From JAVXTH01 sp036642795 (GTDB lineage: Bacteria > Bacillota_I > Bacilli_A > Erysipelotrichales > Erysipelotrichaceae), in assembly GCA_036642795.1 (NCBI GenBank), contig JAVXTH010000026.1:1-19771 (forward strand): a stretch of DNA of 19,771 nt, read 5' to 3'. The stretch's first letter is position 1; each line of letters opens with the position of its first letter. A model generated the notes under the pieces. The model saw only the letters and a list, made by a program, of their open reading frames with translations, searched no databases and was not told the origin of the DNA. Of this stretch, positions 1 to 7,672 are shown in pieces. The position numbers and the translations under genes were made by a program.

Positions 1-1
1 T

Positions 2-44
2 AAAAGGCACAATCAATCAATAACTTTGATTGAAGTGCCTTTTT
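2..44. terminator. Bidirectional terminator hairpin
   Basis: AAAAGGCAC (2-10) pairs with GTGCCTTTT (35-43), and inside it AATCAA (11-16) pairs with TTGATT (26-31). The stem is flanked by A/T runs on both sides, so it can end transcription from either direction. On the minus strand it overlaps the stop codon of the pseudouridine synthase gene (43-45). On the plus strand it would end a gene lying before the window. Confidence 0.85.
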
Positions 45-939
45 ATTGATTTAAATATTCTTTCATCACTTGTGGTAATTCACAGGTGATAAATATTTTT
101 TCTTCCGAAAAAGGATGAACAAAAGATAATTGGGAAGCATGTAAGGCAAGGCGAGGGAACGCTTTGTTTGAGCCATAAAGAGAATCTCCTAAGATGGGAT
201 GATGAAGCGATGCTAAATGAACACGAATTTGGTGAGTTCGACCGGTTTCAAGTTCTAATTTCACCACGCTGAATTGACGTTCTTGATCAATTTTTAATAC
301 TTGATAATTGGTAATAGCGGTTTGTCCTTCTTTTGAAACACGCATTTTATTACTATTATGACGATCCTTGCCAAGCGATGCGCTAATTCGACCTTTTTGT
401 TGCTTCATACAGCCTTCGACAATCGCAATATAAGTGCGATGAATCTTCTTTTGACTCATCATCTGATCAAAGTAAGGCTGAAACAAGGAACATTTACTAT
501 ATAAGATTAAACCACTTGTATCGACATCTAAGCGATGGATTGGGCGTACTCCAACATCGATGCCGTGCATTTGATAATAATAACTAACTTGGTTACTCAA
601 AGTGTGATTTGTTTCTTGGTTGGGTGAATAAATAAGTAATGGGCTAGGTTTATTCACAGCCAAAAAGAATTCATCTTCAAAACATACTTCAGGAAGTAGT
701 TTTTCAATTTCTTGATCGTTATGATCTTGATAGGCAACAAGCGTTAAAGTATCTTTAGTATGTAAGCTAACTGAGCGACTTGGATAAGTTTCATTTAATT
801 GAATTTGATGGTTTTGAAATAGTAAGTGGATGGCTTTTTTTGATGGGATATAAGTTTCTAAAAAGTTTATTAAAGGTAAATTATCATACTTTTCAGGAAT
901 TGAAATAATCATCGTTCGATCTTTTATTTGATAGTGCAT
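43..939 (-). CDS. RluA-family pseudouridine synthase
   Basis: A 298-residue enzyme expected to convert specific uridines of rRNA or tRNA to pseudouridine in the cytoplasm. The catalytic signature HRLD followed by DTSG is present, with the catalytic Asp at residue 138. The family block GRTHQIRVHL and then GDSLYG appears near residues 233-257. The first ~75 residues look like the small S4-like RNA-binding region seen in RluD-type enzymes, although it is poorly conserved. The start at 939 is chosen because a strong AAGGAGGAG ribosome binding site lies just upstream on the minus strand and the TTGCAT/TAAAAT promoter precedes it at the right distance. It is a single gene, divergent from murF, and ends in the shared hairpin. 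The family is certain. The target base cannot be told from the sequence. Confidence 0.93.
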   Translation of the reverse strand: MHYQIKDRTMIISIPEKYDNLPLINFLETYIPSKKAIHLLFQNHQIQLNETYPSRSVSLHTKDTLTLVAYQDHNDQEIEKLLPEVCFEDEFFLAVNKPSPLLIYSPNQETNHTLSNQVSYYYQMHGIDVGVRPIHRLDVDTSGLILYSKCSLFQPYFDQMMSQKKIHRTYIAIVEGCMKQQKGRISASLGKDRHNSNKMRVSKEGQTAITNYQVLKIDQERQFSVVKLELETGRTHQIRVHLASLHHPILGDSLYGSNKAFPRLALHASQLSFVHPFSEEKIFITCELPQVMKEYLNQ

Positions 940-962
940 CTTAACTCCTCCTTATTGCTTTC

Positions 963-991
963 ATTTTAAAGGTTTTTATAAAAAGATGCAA
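963..991 (-). promoter_or_regulatory. Sigma-A-type promoter of the pseudouridine synthase gene
   Basis: On the minus strand TTGCAT (986-991) and TAAAAT (963-968) are separated by 17 bases. Transcription would start about 17 bases before the ribosome binding site and start codon at 939. Confidence 0.6.
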
Positions 992-1057
992 ATTAGAATT
1001 AATGTAACATATTCTACCTTGTTTTATGAATTTTAATGAGATAAGCTAAAAAGGTTG

Positions 1058-1066
1058 TGGTATAAT
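1058..1066 (+). promoter_or_regulatory. Extended -10 promoter of the murF–racemase operon
   Basis: TGG followed by a perfect TATAAT (1061-1066) forms an extended -10 element. No convincing -35 hexamer lies 16-18 bases upstream, which is common for extended -10 promoters. No operator-like repeat or leader hairpin lies between it and the murF start at 1106, so expression looks constitutive. Confidence 0.65.
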
Positions 1067-1105
1067 ATAGGGGTTATGAAAATATAAAGAAGAGGAAACA
1101 TTATT

Positions 1106-2509
1106 ATGATTAAGCGAAAAATAGAATCCGTAATCCAGATGTTGGATGGCACTACCACCGAATGTGATTCTTTAGATAAAATGATTCAAGGTGTAAGCAT
1201 TGATACGCGTACCTTAGTTGAAGGAAACTTATATATACCGATTGTTGGTGAGAAGTACGATGGTCATGATTTTATTGATCAAGCAATCCAAGCGGGTGCG
1301 CTTGCGACTTTATGGGATATCAATCATAAAGATAAACCGAGTGGAATTGTGGTAATTGAAGTGGAAGATACATTGATTGCCCTACAAAAGCTTGCTCATG
1401 CTTATCGAAAACAATTGTCATGTAAAGTGGTTGGCATTAGCGGAAGCAATGGGAAAACGGGTACCAAAGATATCCTAGCAGCGATGTTATCTAAGCATTA
1501 TGTCACTTTAAAAACCTTAGGTAATTTCAATAATGAAATCGGTGTACCATTAACCCTATTATCGTTAAGTGAAGAGTGCCAAGTTGCCGTAATTGAAATG
1601 GGAATGGAACAATTCTTTGAGTTACAAACCTTAAGTAAAATGGTCGAACCAGATATTGCGATTATCACCAATGTTGGGGATGCGCATAAAGAAAACCTTG
1701 GATCGATTGAAAATATTGCACTTGCTAAATTAGAAATATTAGATGGGTTAAGCAAAGGTGGATTATTAATCTATGATGGAGATCAACCAATCTTAAGTGA
1801 AGCCATGAAGCAAATTGATATGGATTTATCCTTACAATTAATCGCTTTTGGTAAAGAAAGTGAAACCGATGATTTTTGGTTAAGTTATGTAAATCAAGAT
1901 GAAACGGGAATTTCCTTTTCTTTTAATAATCATCCAGAAAAATTTTATTTGCCCATGTTTGGTTATCATAATGCATTAAATGCTCTAGCAGCCTTGATTT
2001 GTGCCCACGCCCTTGATTGTAGCGATGAAGAAATCAGTGAGGGTTTACATAATATTGAAGTTACTGCTTTACGTAATGAATTGATTCAATTGAAACATTG
2101 CCGGATATTAAATGATTCTTATAAATCAAATCCACAAAGCTTACATGCTGCCCTTGATACGTTTCAACAATTTCAATCGCCTTATAAGATTGTTGTTGTA
2201 GGGGATATGTTAGATTTAGGAAGTGATAGTGATTTGATTCATTATCGAAGTGGTAAAGATATCGGTCATTATCAAATCGATGAAGTCTTAACGATTGGTG
2301 CGATGGCTCGTTATATTGCTCAAGGAGCTCGTGATGCTTTACCTTTAGCGCATATTGAACACTTTGAAAATAAAGAGACCTTAGGCAATTATCTAAAACC
2401 TTTTCTGAATCAGGATTGTATGATTTTGGTAAAAGGTAGTAGAGCATTAAAATTAGATGAGTTAGTTGATGATTTAAAAAATAGTGATGAAGGAGAAATT
2501 TATGAATAA
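1106..2509 (+). CDS. murF: UDP-MurNAc-tripeptide–D-Ala-D-X ligase MurF
   Basis: MurF adds the dipeptide made by a D-Ala-D-X ligase to UDP-MurNAc-tripeptide, the last cytoplasmic step of peptidoglycan precursor synthesis. The 467 residues show the Mur ligase order: an N-terminal substrate domain with SIDTRT (31-36), the ATP-binding loop GSNGKTGTKD (113-122), the central-domain run ending in TNVGDAH, and a C-terminal domain with VVVGDMLDLG. The usual NDxYNANP motif reads NDSYKSNP here (336-343), a visible deviation. The ATG at 1106 follows an AGAGGAA ribosome binding site. The stop overlaps the ligase start by 8 bases, so the two products are translationally coupled; in function the ligase makes the dipeptide and MurF uses it. 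The assignment is firm. Whether it prefers D-Ala-D-Ala or D-Ala-D-Ser is not visible. Confidence 0.94.
   Translation: MIKRKIESVIQMLDGTTTECDSLDKMIQGVSIDTRTLVEGNLYIPIVGEKYDGHDFIDQAIQAGALATLWDINHKDKPSGIVVIEVEDTLIALQKLAHAYRKQLSCKVVGISGSNGKTGTKDILAAMLSKHYVTLKTLGNFNNEIGVPLTLLSLSEECQVAVIEMGMEQFFELQTLSKMVEPDIAIITNVGDAHKENLGSIENIALAKLEILDGLSKGGLLIYDGDQPILSEAMKQIDMDLSLQLIAFGKESETDDFWLSYVNQDETGISFSFNNHPEKFYLPMFGYHNALNALAALICAHALDCSDEEISEGLHNIEVTALRNELIQLKHCRILNDSYKSNPQSLHAALDTFQQFQSPYKIVVVGDMLDLGSDSDLIHYRSGKDIGHYQIDEVLTIGAMARYIAQGARDALPLAHIEHFENKETLGNYLKPFLNQDCMILVKGSRALKLDELVDDLKNSDEGEIYE
2491..2495 (+). promoter_or_regulatory. Ribosome binding site deciding the ligase start
   Basis: AGGAG lies six bases before the ATG at 2502. 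An in-frame ATG exists at 2484, but it lies upstream of this site and has no site of its own, and family members begin at the residues matching the 2502 start (MNKTKLAIIFGG). Confidence 0.75.
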
Positions 2510-3560
2510 AACGAAATTAGCAATTATTTTTGGTGGAAAATCCACAGAATATCCAGTGTCACTTCATTCGGCAGGTTCTTTAATTCGTAATGTCGATCTA
2601 GATCGTTTTGAAATGATCTTTGTTGGTATTGATGCAGCAGGTAACTGGTATTATTATCCAGGAGATATTGAAAGCATTGAACATGATACTTGGTTGAATC
2701 ATCCAGGTTGTGTTGAAATGATCTTATCACCATCGCCCAAAGATAAAGGATTTGTGAAACTTTATCCAGATGGTCATTATGAAAAATTAGAAATCGATTG
2801 TATTTTCCCAGTTCTTCATGGGAAAAACGGGGAAGATGGTACCATTCAAGGTATATTTGAAATGAGTGGCATTCCTTATGTTGGTTGTGGAACGATGTCA
2901 AGTTCGATTTCAATGGATAAAGAGATTACGCATATTGTTTGTGAGCGAGCAGGCATTGCGATGGCACCTTTTATTTGTATGAAAAAAGCAAAACAGATAG
3001 ATTATCATAAAGCTTATCTTGAAGCAAAGACAAAACTTGGTTTACCAATCTTTGTGAAACCGGCCTGTGCTGGTAGTTCCTTTGGTATTTCAATGGCAAA
3101 TAATGAAGAAGAGTTCATTCAAAGTGTTCAAATGGCATTCGAACACGATCGTAAAGTCATATTAGAGACAACCATCAAAGGTTTTGAAATTGGTTGTGCG
3201 ATTAGTGGCAATGAGGATTTAACAATTGGTAGTTGTGATGAAATTCAAACCAGTGCAGCTTTCTTTGATTATGAAGGAAAATATGAATTAGTAAATTCAC
3301 AGATTTATTGTCCTGCCAGAATTAGTGAAAAATTAATGAAGGAAGCAAAAGCCCTAGCAAGAAATGCTTACGTTGCTTTAGATTGCATGGGAATGACAAG
3401 AGTTGATATGTTTGTTGTTGAGGATCATGTTATATTAAATGAAGTAAATACAATTCCAGGTTTCACAGCAACGAGCCGTTATCCTTCGATGATGAAAGAT
3501 ATTGGAGTAAGTTTTAAAGATCTTATTAATCATTTAGTCGATTTAGCTTTTCAAAAATAG
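2502..3560 (+). CDS. VanG-family D-alanine–D-Ala/D-Ser ligase
   Basis: An ATP-grasp ligase of about 352 residues that joins D-Ala to a second D-amino acid for MurF. Family signs are IFGGKSTEYPVSLHSA near the start, HGKNGEDG (106-113), KPACAGSSFGIS (186-197), GFEIGCAISG, the omega-loop stretch FFDYEGKYEL (254-263), RVDMF and NEVNTIPG (313-320). From memory, the runs HGKNGEDGT(I/L)QGIFE, FFDYxxKY, PARI and NEVNTIPGFT..SRYP match VanG more closely than housekeeping Ddl. The Arg usual in KPxRxGSS is Cys189 here. The gene overlaps murF by 8 bases and is followed after 15 bases by the VanT-like racemase. Known VanG/VanC relatives make D-Ala-D-Ser, which lowers vancomycin binding. Here the second substrate is inferred, and plain D-Ala-D-Ala activity remains possible. 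Confidence 0.85.
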   Translation: MNKTKLAIIFGGKSTEYPVSLHSAGSLIRNVDLDRFEMIFVGIDAAGNWYYYPGDIESIEHDTWLNHPGCVEMILSPSPKDKGFVKLYPDGHYEKLEIDCIFPVLHGKNGEDGTIQGIFEMSGIPYVGCGTMSSSISMDKEITHIVCERAGIAMAPFICMKKAKQIDYHKAYLEAKTKLGLPIFVKPACAGSSFGISMANNEEEFIQSVQMAFEHDRKVILETTIKGFEIGCAISGNEDLTIGSCDEIQTSAAFFDYEGKYELVNSQIYCPARISEKLMKEAKALARNAYVALDCMGMTRVDMFVVEDHVILNEVNTIPGFTATSRYPSMMKDIGVSFKDLINHLVDLAFQK

Positions 3561-3575
3561 AAGGGAGGGTTTTAG

Positions 3576-4730
3576 ATGCTTGAGAGTGAATCTAGAGCTT
3601 GGTTAAAAATTGATTTAAATCGTTTGGATCAAAACATTGAATCAATTAGAAAAACATTAAACAAAAAAACTAAGATTATGGCAATTGTGAAAGCAAATGC
3701 TTATGGTGCAGGTGATGTAGTAATTGCTCAAAGATTACAAAAGCTAGGCATTGATTTCTTTGGTGTATCTTCGATTGATGAGGCGCTTAATCTTAGAAAA
3801 GCTGGCATTCAAGAAGAAATCTTAATCTTAGGTTATACTCCTTGCCAACATTTTCATTATTTAAATGAATTTAATATCATACAAACACTTGTTTCCTATG
3901 ATTATGCGAAAAAACTAGACGCTTATTGTGAAAGTCATTCGATAAGAATTAGAGCCCATGTAAAGGCAGATACGGGAATGCAACGAATTGGTATTCCATG
4001 TATCAAAGAACATTATGCGATTGATGAAGTCATTGCTTGTTATCGTTTAAAGCATCTTGATGTAATTGGCATGTTTTCTCACTTTAGTGTTTCAGATGAT
4101 GTGGAACATCAAGAGAACATTGATTTCACAAATCAACAAGTGAATCAATTCAATCAAGTTGTAGTTGATTTAAAACAAGCTGGTATTAATCCAGGTACTT
4201 TACATCTACAAAACAGTTATGGCATTATAAATTATCCAGAATTACAATTTGATTATGTACGACCAGGTATTTTATTATTGGGACTTACGCAAAGAGATGA
4301 TACCATTCAAAAGCATCCAATGTCATTGTTTCCAATTATGGAATTAAAAGCAAATGTTACAGTAGTAAAAGAAATTGAAAAAAATACGAGTGTAAGTTAT
4401 GGTCGTAATTATCGAAGCAAAGAAAAAAGAACGATCGCATCGATATCGATTGGTTATGCGGATGGCTTTCCACGCTTTGTATCAAACAAAGCAGCACGGG
4501 TACTAATTCATGGGGAATATGCGCAGATCATCGGCAATATATGTATGGATCAAATGATGATCGATGTCAGTGATATAAAAGGTGTTAAAGAGGGCGATGT
4601 TGTTACTTTATTTGGTGAGGATCAAGGTAAAACATTAACGATGGATGAATTATCAAGAGCAGCCCAAACCATTAATAATGAAACAGCGTGCTGGATTGGG
4701 GCTAGAGTTCCACGTATCTATAAAAAATAA
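3576..4730 (+). CDS. alr: PLP-dependent alanine/serine racemase, VanT C-terminal type
   Basis: A fold-III PLP racemase of 384 residues that interconverts L- and D-Ala or L- and D-Ser, supplying the ligase next door. The PLP lysine is K39 in MAIVKANAYG. The catalytic tyrosine is Y275 in VSYGRNY, followed by SIGYADGFPR and the IGNICMDQ core. The stretches GIDFFGVSSIDE, ILGYT, and HLQNSYGIINYP with DYVRPGIL read strikingly like the racemase half of VanT. At the C-terminus, the position of the conserved pocket Tyr of alanine racemases (SYRVPR, Tyr354 in Geobacillus) is Ala376 (GARVPR). Changes of that Tyr are known to open the pocket to larger substrates such as serine. GGGAGG precedes the ATG. 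The protein has no membrane segment; the matching VanT membrane half is the next gene. Confidence 0.88.
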   Translation: MLESESRAWLKIDLNRLDQNIESIRKTLNKKTKIMAIVKANAYGAGDVVIAQRLQKLGIDFFGVSSIDEALNLRKAGIQEEILILGYTPCQHFHYLNEFNIIQTLVSYDYAKKLDAYCESHSIRIRAHVKADTGMQRIGIPCIKEHYAIDEVIACYRLKHLDVIGMFSHFSVSDDVEHQENIDFTNQQVNQFNQVVVDLKQAGINPGTLHLQNSYGIINYPELQFDYVRPGILLLGLTQRDDTIQKHPMSLFPIMELKANVTVVKEIEKNTSVSYGRNYRSKEKRTIASISIGYADGFPRFVSNKAARVLIHGEYAQIIGNICMDQMMIDVSDIKGVKEGDVVTLFGEDQGKTLTMDELSRAAQTINNETACWIGARVPRIYKK

Positions 4731-4747
4731 GAAGAGGGGATGATAAA

Positions 4748-5797
4748 GTGGAAAAGAAGCAATATGTCGGATTAGACATAATGAAATATTTGAGTGCTAT
4801 ATTTGTAGTTGCGATTCATACTGCTCCATTTATTGAAATAAATCCAACTTTAAATGTATTAGTCGTATCAATTATTGCTAGAATTGCTGTTCCGTTTTAT
4901 TTTGTTTGTAGTTCGTTTTTGTTTTTTAGAAAAATTGATTTTAGTTTAGGTTGGTGGAACGAAGATAATTTAAAACACTTTAAAAAGTATATCTTACATT
5001 TATTAAAATTATATTTAGTTTGGTGTGCCATCTATTTTATATTTAATATCGCAATGTGGATTCAAGGTGGTTTTAATCTCTCATCGATTGTTCGTTACAT
5101 AAGAGATTTCTTCTTTACTGGTGGCTTTTATCATTTATGGTTTTTACCGGCTTTGATGTTTGGAACCAGCATTGTCTATTTCTTACATACGTATTTACGA
5201 CCTTATTATATGTTTCTCATTACTTTTATTCTCTATCTATTGGGAATGTCTTTGAATCTATATGGTAGTGTCATTGAGAATATTCCACTGATTGGAAAAC
5301 TTGCTCAGCTTTACCAAAATGTATTTGTGACAACGCGCAATGGTTTATTCTTTGCCCCTATTTTTATTGTAATGGGAGCAAATATGAAATTAATACAAAG
5401 AAAAACCGATGGGAAAAAAGCAATTTTCCCTTGCATCATTTGTTTCGGTTTACTAATTTTTGAAGGCTTATGCTTATATTATAATCATATGATTCATGAT
5501 TTATCTTGTATGTATTTAAGCTTGATGCCATTGTTGCTTTATTTATTTATTTGGTTATTGTCACTGGATCTTAAACCTAGTGAGCATGATGTGCATATGC
5601 GAAATCAATCTTTATTGATTTATGTATCTCATATTGCGGTATCATTAATTTTAAAGAGTGTATGTGAATTTCTTCATATGCCATTAGGTAATTTTAGTTG
5701 GTTTTTAGGAACTTTAATTCTTTCCATGTTACTTTCACGACAGATTGAATTTGCTTCATTAAAGCCAAAAGGAAAATTTTTAAGAATATTATATTGA
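4748..5797 (+). CDS. Acyltransferase-3-fold membrane protein, VanT N-terminal type
   Basis: A 349-residue integral membrane protein with about ten hydrophobic segments and the acyltransferase-3 start pattern: GLDIMKYLSAIFVVAIHTAPF, with its His, near residues 8-28. Further marks are RIAVPFYFVCSSFLFF, the run GFYHLWFLPALMFG, and TTRNGLFFAPIFIVMGA. The same blocks in the same order occur in the N-terminal membrane domain of VanT, thought to take part in L-serine supply to the racemase domain. Here it is a stand-alone gene placed after the racemase, starting at GTG (4748) behind GAGGGGA. The operon ends at the hairpin just after its stop. Alternative reading: an O-acetyltransferase for a surface polymer. 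The fold is confident; the serine role is inference from VanT likeness and neighbours. Confidence 0.8.
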   Translation: MEKKQYVGLDIMKYLSAIFVVAIHTAPFIEINPTLNVLVVSIIARIAVPFYFVCSSFLFFRKIDFSLGWWNEDNLKHFKKYILHLLKLYLVWCAIYFIFNIAMWIQGGFNLSSIVRYIRDFFFTGGFYHLWFLPALMFGTSIVYFLHTYLRPYYMFLITFILYLLGMSLNLYGSVIENIPLIGKLAQLYQNVFVTTRNGLFFAPIFIVMGANMKLIQRKTDGKKAIFPCIICFGLLIFEGLCLYYNHMIHDLSCMYLSLMPLLLYLFIWLLSLDLKPSEHDVHMRNQSLLIYVSHIAVSLILKSVCEFLHMPLGNFSWFLGTLILSMLLSRQIEFASLKPKGKFLRILY

Positions 5798-5801
5798 TTG
5801 T

Positions 5802-5833
5802 AAGAGAAATGTATATCTATGTTTCTCTTTTTT
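5802..5833 (+). terminator. Terminator of the murF–racemase operon
   Basis: AAGAGAAA (5802-5809) pairs with TTTCTCTT (5822-5829) around a 12-base loop and runs into a T tract (5827-5833). Confidence 0.8.
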
Positions 5834-5834
5834 A

Positions 5835-5843
5835 TGTTACAAT
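5835..5843 (+). promoter_or_regulatory. Extended -10 promoter of the FAD oxidoreductase gene
   Basis: TGT then TACAAT (5838-5843) gives an extended -10 element directly behind the preceding terminator. It would start transcription near 5850, leaving a leader of about 18 bases before the ATG at 5868. This argues against the in-frame GTG at 5844 as the start. Confidence 0.5.
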
Positions 5844-5867
5844 GTGTCTTACGAAAGTGGTGAAGTT

Positions 5868-7463
5868 ATGTTAAGAGTATCTAATTTGCATTTGAATTTG
5901 GAACAACCAATTGAATTATTGGAACGAAGAGCATTAAAACAATTACATATACCAAAGGAAGAATTAATCTCAATGAAGATTGTGAAGGAATCGATTGATG
6001 CCCGTAAAAAAGGGGCAATCTTTTTCCGTTATAGTGTCGATTGTGAAGTACTACATGAAAAAGAAACATTGGCTTGTGGCTTTGAAAACGTCAGTTTAGC
6101 GCCTGTTTTAAAGTACGAAGTACCAACAAGTGGTGAAGAAAAATTAAGTCATCGTCCGATTGTGATTGGATTTGGCCCAGCGGGAATGTTTTCAGCGTTG
6201 TTGTTAGCGCAACAGGGTTATTGTCCGATTGTGATTGAACGGGGATGTGATGTTGATACCCGCGTTAAAAAAGTAAATGAATTCTGGGAAAAAGGAATTC
6301 TTGATGAAGCGTGTAATGTTCAATTTGGAGAAGGGGGAGCAGGAACTTTTTCTGATGGAAAACTTACGACAAGAGTTAAAGACTTGCGAGCGCATAAAAT
6401 TCTAGAAGAATTTGTGAAAGCGGGAAGTCAAGAAGATATTCTATATTCCGCTCATCCTCATATTGGAACAGATCATTTAAGAACGATCGTAAAACATATT
6501 CGTGAAGAGATTATTTCACTTGGTGGCGAAGTTCATTTTATGAAACATCTAGATGATTTAGTAATTGAAAATGGTACCTTAAAAGAATTGGTTATCAATG
6601 GGGAAAAACAAGCCTGTGGACCCGTTGTATTAGCCGTTGGTCATAGTGCACGCGATACCTTTCGAATGCTTCATGAACATAAACAAGATTTGGTTGGGAA
6701 AGCATTTGCGGTTGGGGTACGAATCGAACATAAACAAAAAATGGTCGATGAATCTCAATATGGAGAATGCGCTGGCCATGAAAAATTACCAGCAGCAGAA
6801 TATCGTTTAACTCATAAAGCAAGCAATGGCCGTGGTGTTTATACTTTCTGTATGTGTCCTGGAGGATCTGTTGTTGCTTCAACTTCTCAAAAAGAAGCGA
6901 TTGTGGTAAACGGGATGAGTGAGCGAGCACGAGATGGTGAAAATGCCAATAGTGCCCTTATTGTACAGGTCGGGCCGGATGATTTTGGCAACGAACCATT
7001 AGATGGCATTGCGTTTCAAGAAGCATTAGAAAAGAAAGCATTTGTCTTAGGCGGCAGTGATTATAAAGCGCCTGCTCAATGTGTTTATGATTTCTTACAT
7101 CATCGTTCTTCTCTAAAAGTAGGCAGTGTTAAACCAAGCTATGCTTTAGGGGTTAAACTTTGTGATTTGCATGATTTATTTCCAAGCTACATCAACGATG
7201 CGATGGAAGAAGGAATTCGTGCTTTTGATAAACGAGTGCATGGCTTTTCAAGTGATGATGCGATTATGACCGGGGTTGAAAGTAGAACAAGTTCACCACT
7301 TCGCTACAATCGTGATCAAGATACTTATATGGCTTGCTCGCTAGCTAATCTATATCCATGTGGAGAAGGAGCTGGCTATGCTGGTGGTATTGTATCGGCA
7401 GCCATGGATGGCATTCGTTGTAGTGAAGCGATTATTAAAAAATATCAACCGTGGAAGAAATAA
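5868..7463 (+). CDS. FAD-dependent oxidoreductase, COG2509 type
   Basis: A 531-residue flavoprotein of the widespread but poorly characterised NAD(P)/FAD-dependent dehydrogenase family COG2509. An N-terminal module of roughly 90 residues precedes the Rossmann loop IGFGPAGMF (GxGxxG-like, Gly101-Gly106). The family-specific run FGEGGAGTFSDGKLTTR follows, then a second half with GRGVYTFCMCPGGSVV and the C-terminal FAD-binding run YPCGEGAGYAGGIVSAAMDG. I chose ATG 5868 because it has GGTGA just upstream and matches the usual MLRVxNL beginning, and because the promoter overlaps the longer GTG start. It is monocistronic, or followed only by the small basic protein. Substrate and pathway cannot be read from the sequence. 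Confidence 0.88.
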   Translation: MLRVSNLHLNLEQPIELLERRALKQLHIPKEELISMKIVKESIDARKKGAIFFRYSVDCEVLHEKETLACGFENVSLAPVLKYEVPTSGEEKLSHRPIVIGFGPAGMFSALLLAQQGYCPIVIERGCDVDTRVKKVNEFWEKGILDEACNVQFGEGGAGTFSDGKLTTRVKDLRAHKILEEFVKAGSQEDILYSAHPHIGTDHLRTIVKHIREEIISLGGEVHFMKHLDDLVIENGTLKELVINGEKQACGPVVLAVGHSARDTFRMLHEHKQDLVGKAFAVGVRIEHKQKMVDESQYGECAGHEKLPAAEYRLTHKASNGRGVYTFCMCPGGSVVASTSQKEAIVVNGMSERARDGENANSALIVQVGPDDFGNEPLDGIAFQEALEKKAFVLGGSDYKAPAQCVYDFLHHRSSLKVGSVKPSYALGVKLCDLHDLFPSYINDAMEEGIRAFDKRVHGFSSDDAIMTGVESRTSSPLRYNRDQDTYMACSLANLYPCGEGAGYAGGIVSAAMDGIRCSEAIIKKYQPWKK

Positions 7464-7470
7464 CCACTTT

Positions 7471-7499
7471 TTGCGTAATTTGCTTACATCATGTATAAT
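7471..7499 (+). promoter_or_regulatory. Promoter of the 47-residue protein gene
   Basis: TTGCGT (7471-7476) and a perfect TATAAT (7494-7499) lie 17 bases apart, beginning only eight bases after the stop of the upstream oxidoreductase gene. Confidence 0.7.
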
Positions 7500-7521
7500 G
7501 ATACAGAAATGAGGCGTTGAA

Positions 7522-7665
7522 ATGAAAAATAAAAAAGTAAAAACAAATGAATTGGTTGAACGGATTCGTCAATCAAAGAATAAGAATCGTATCGCATTAG
7601 AAAAAGTAGTCGCAAAGAAAAAAGATAATGATGATCAGTTTAAAAAAATGAACTTCAATGGTTAA
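7522..7665 (+). CDS. Small highly basic protein, function unknown
   Basis: A 47-residue ORF beginning MKNKKVKTNELVERIRQ and ending in KKMNFNG. It is rich in Lys, Arg and Asn, with no Cys, no hydrophobic segment and a middle part that could form one charged helix. A strong promoter (TTGCGT-17-TATAAT) lies about 20 bases before it, GAGGCG provides a modest ribosome binding site, and a near-ideal terminator follows eight bases after the stop. That one-gene unit is the main support for its being expressed. The composition suits an RNA- or ribosome-associated peptide, but I recognise no family. It could also be a small RNA with a chance ORF. Confidence 0.6.
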   Translation: MKNKKVKTNELVERIRQSKNKNRIALEKVVAKKKDNDDQFKKMNFNG

Positions 7666-7672
7666 TATACTT

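Noticed and set aside
2484..2501. Longer N-terminus for the VanG-like ligase (ATG at 2484)
   Set aside because: The ribosome binding site lies after that ATG, and homologues begin at the 2502 start.
2061..2913. Long minus-strand ORFs opposite murF and the ligase
   Set aside because: They are frame shadows with biased composition (many His, Leu, Tyr), no ribosome binding sites, and they oppose clear genes.
5844..5867. GTG start eight residues earlier for the FAD oxidoreductase
   Set aside because: It lies at the probable transcription start and has no ribosome binding site; the ATG at 5868 fits the family start.
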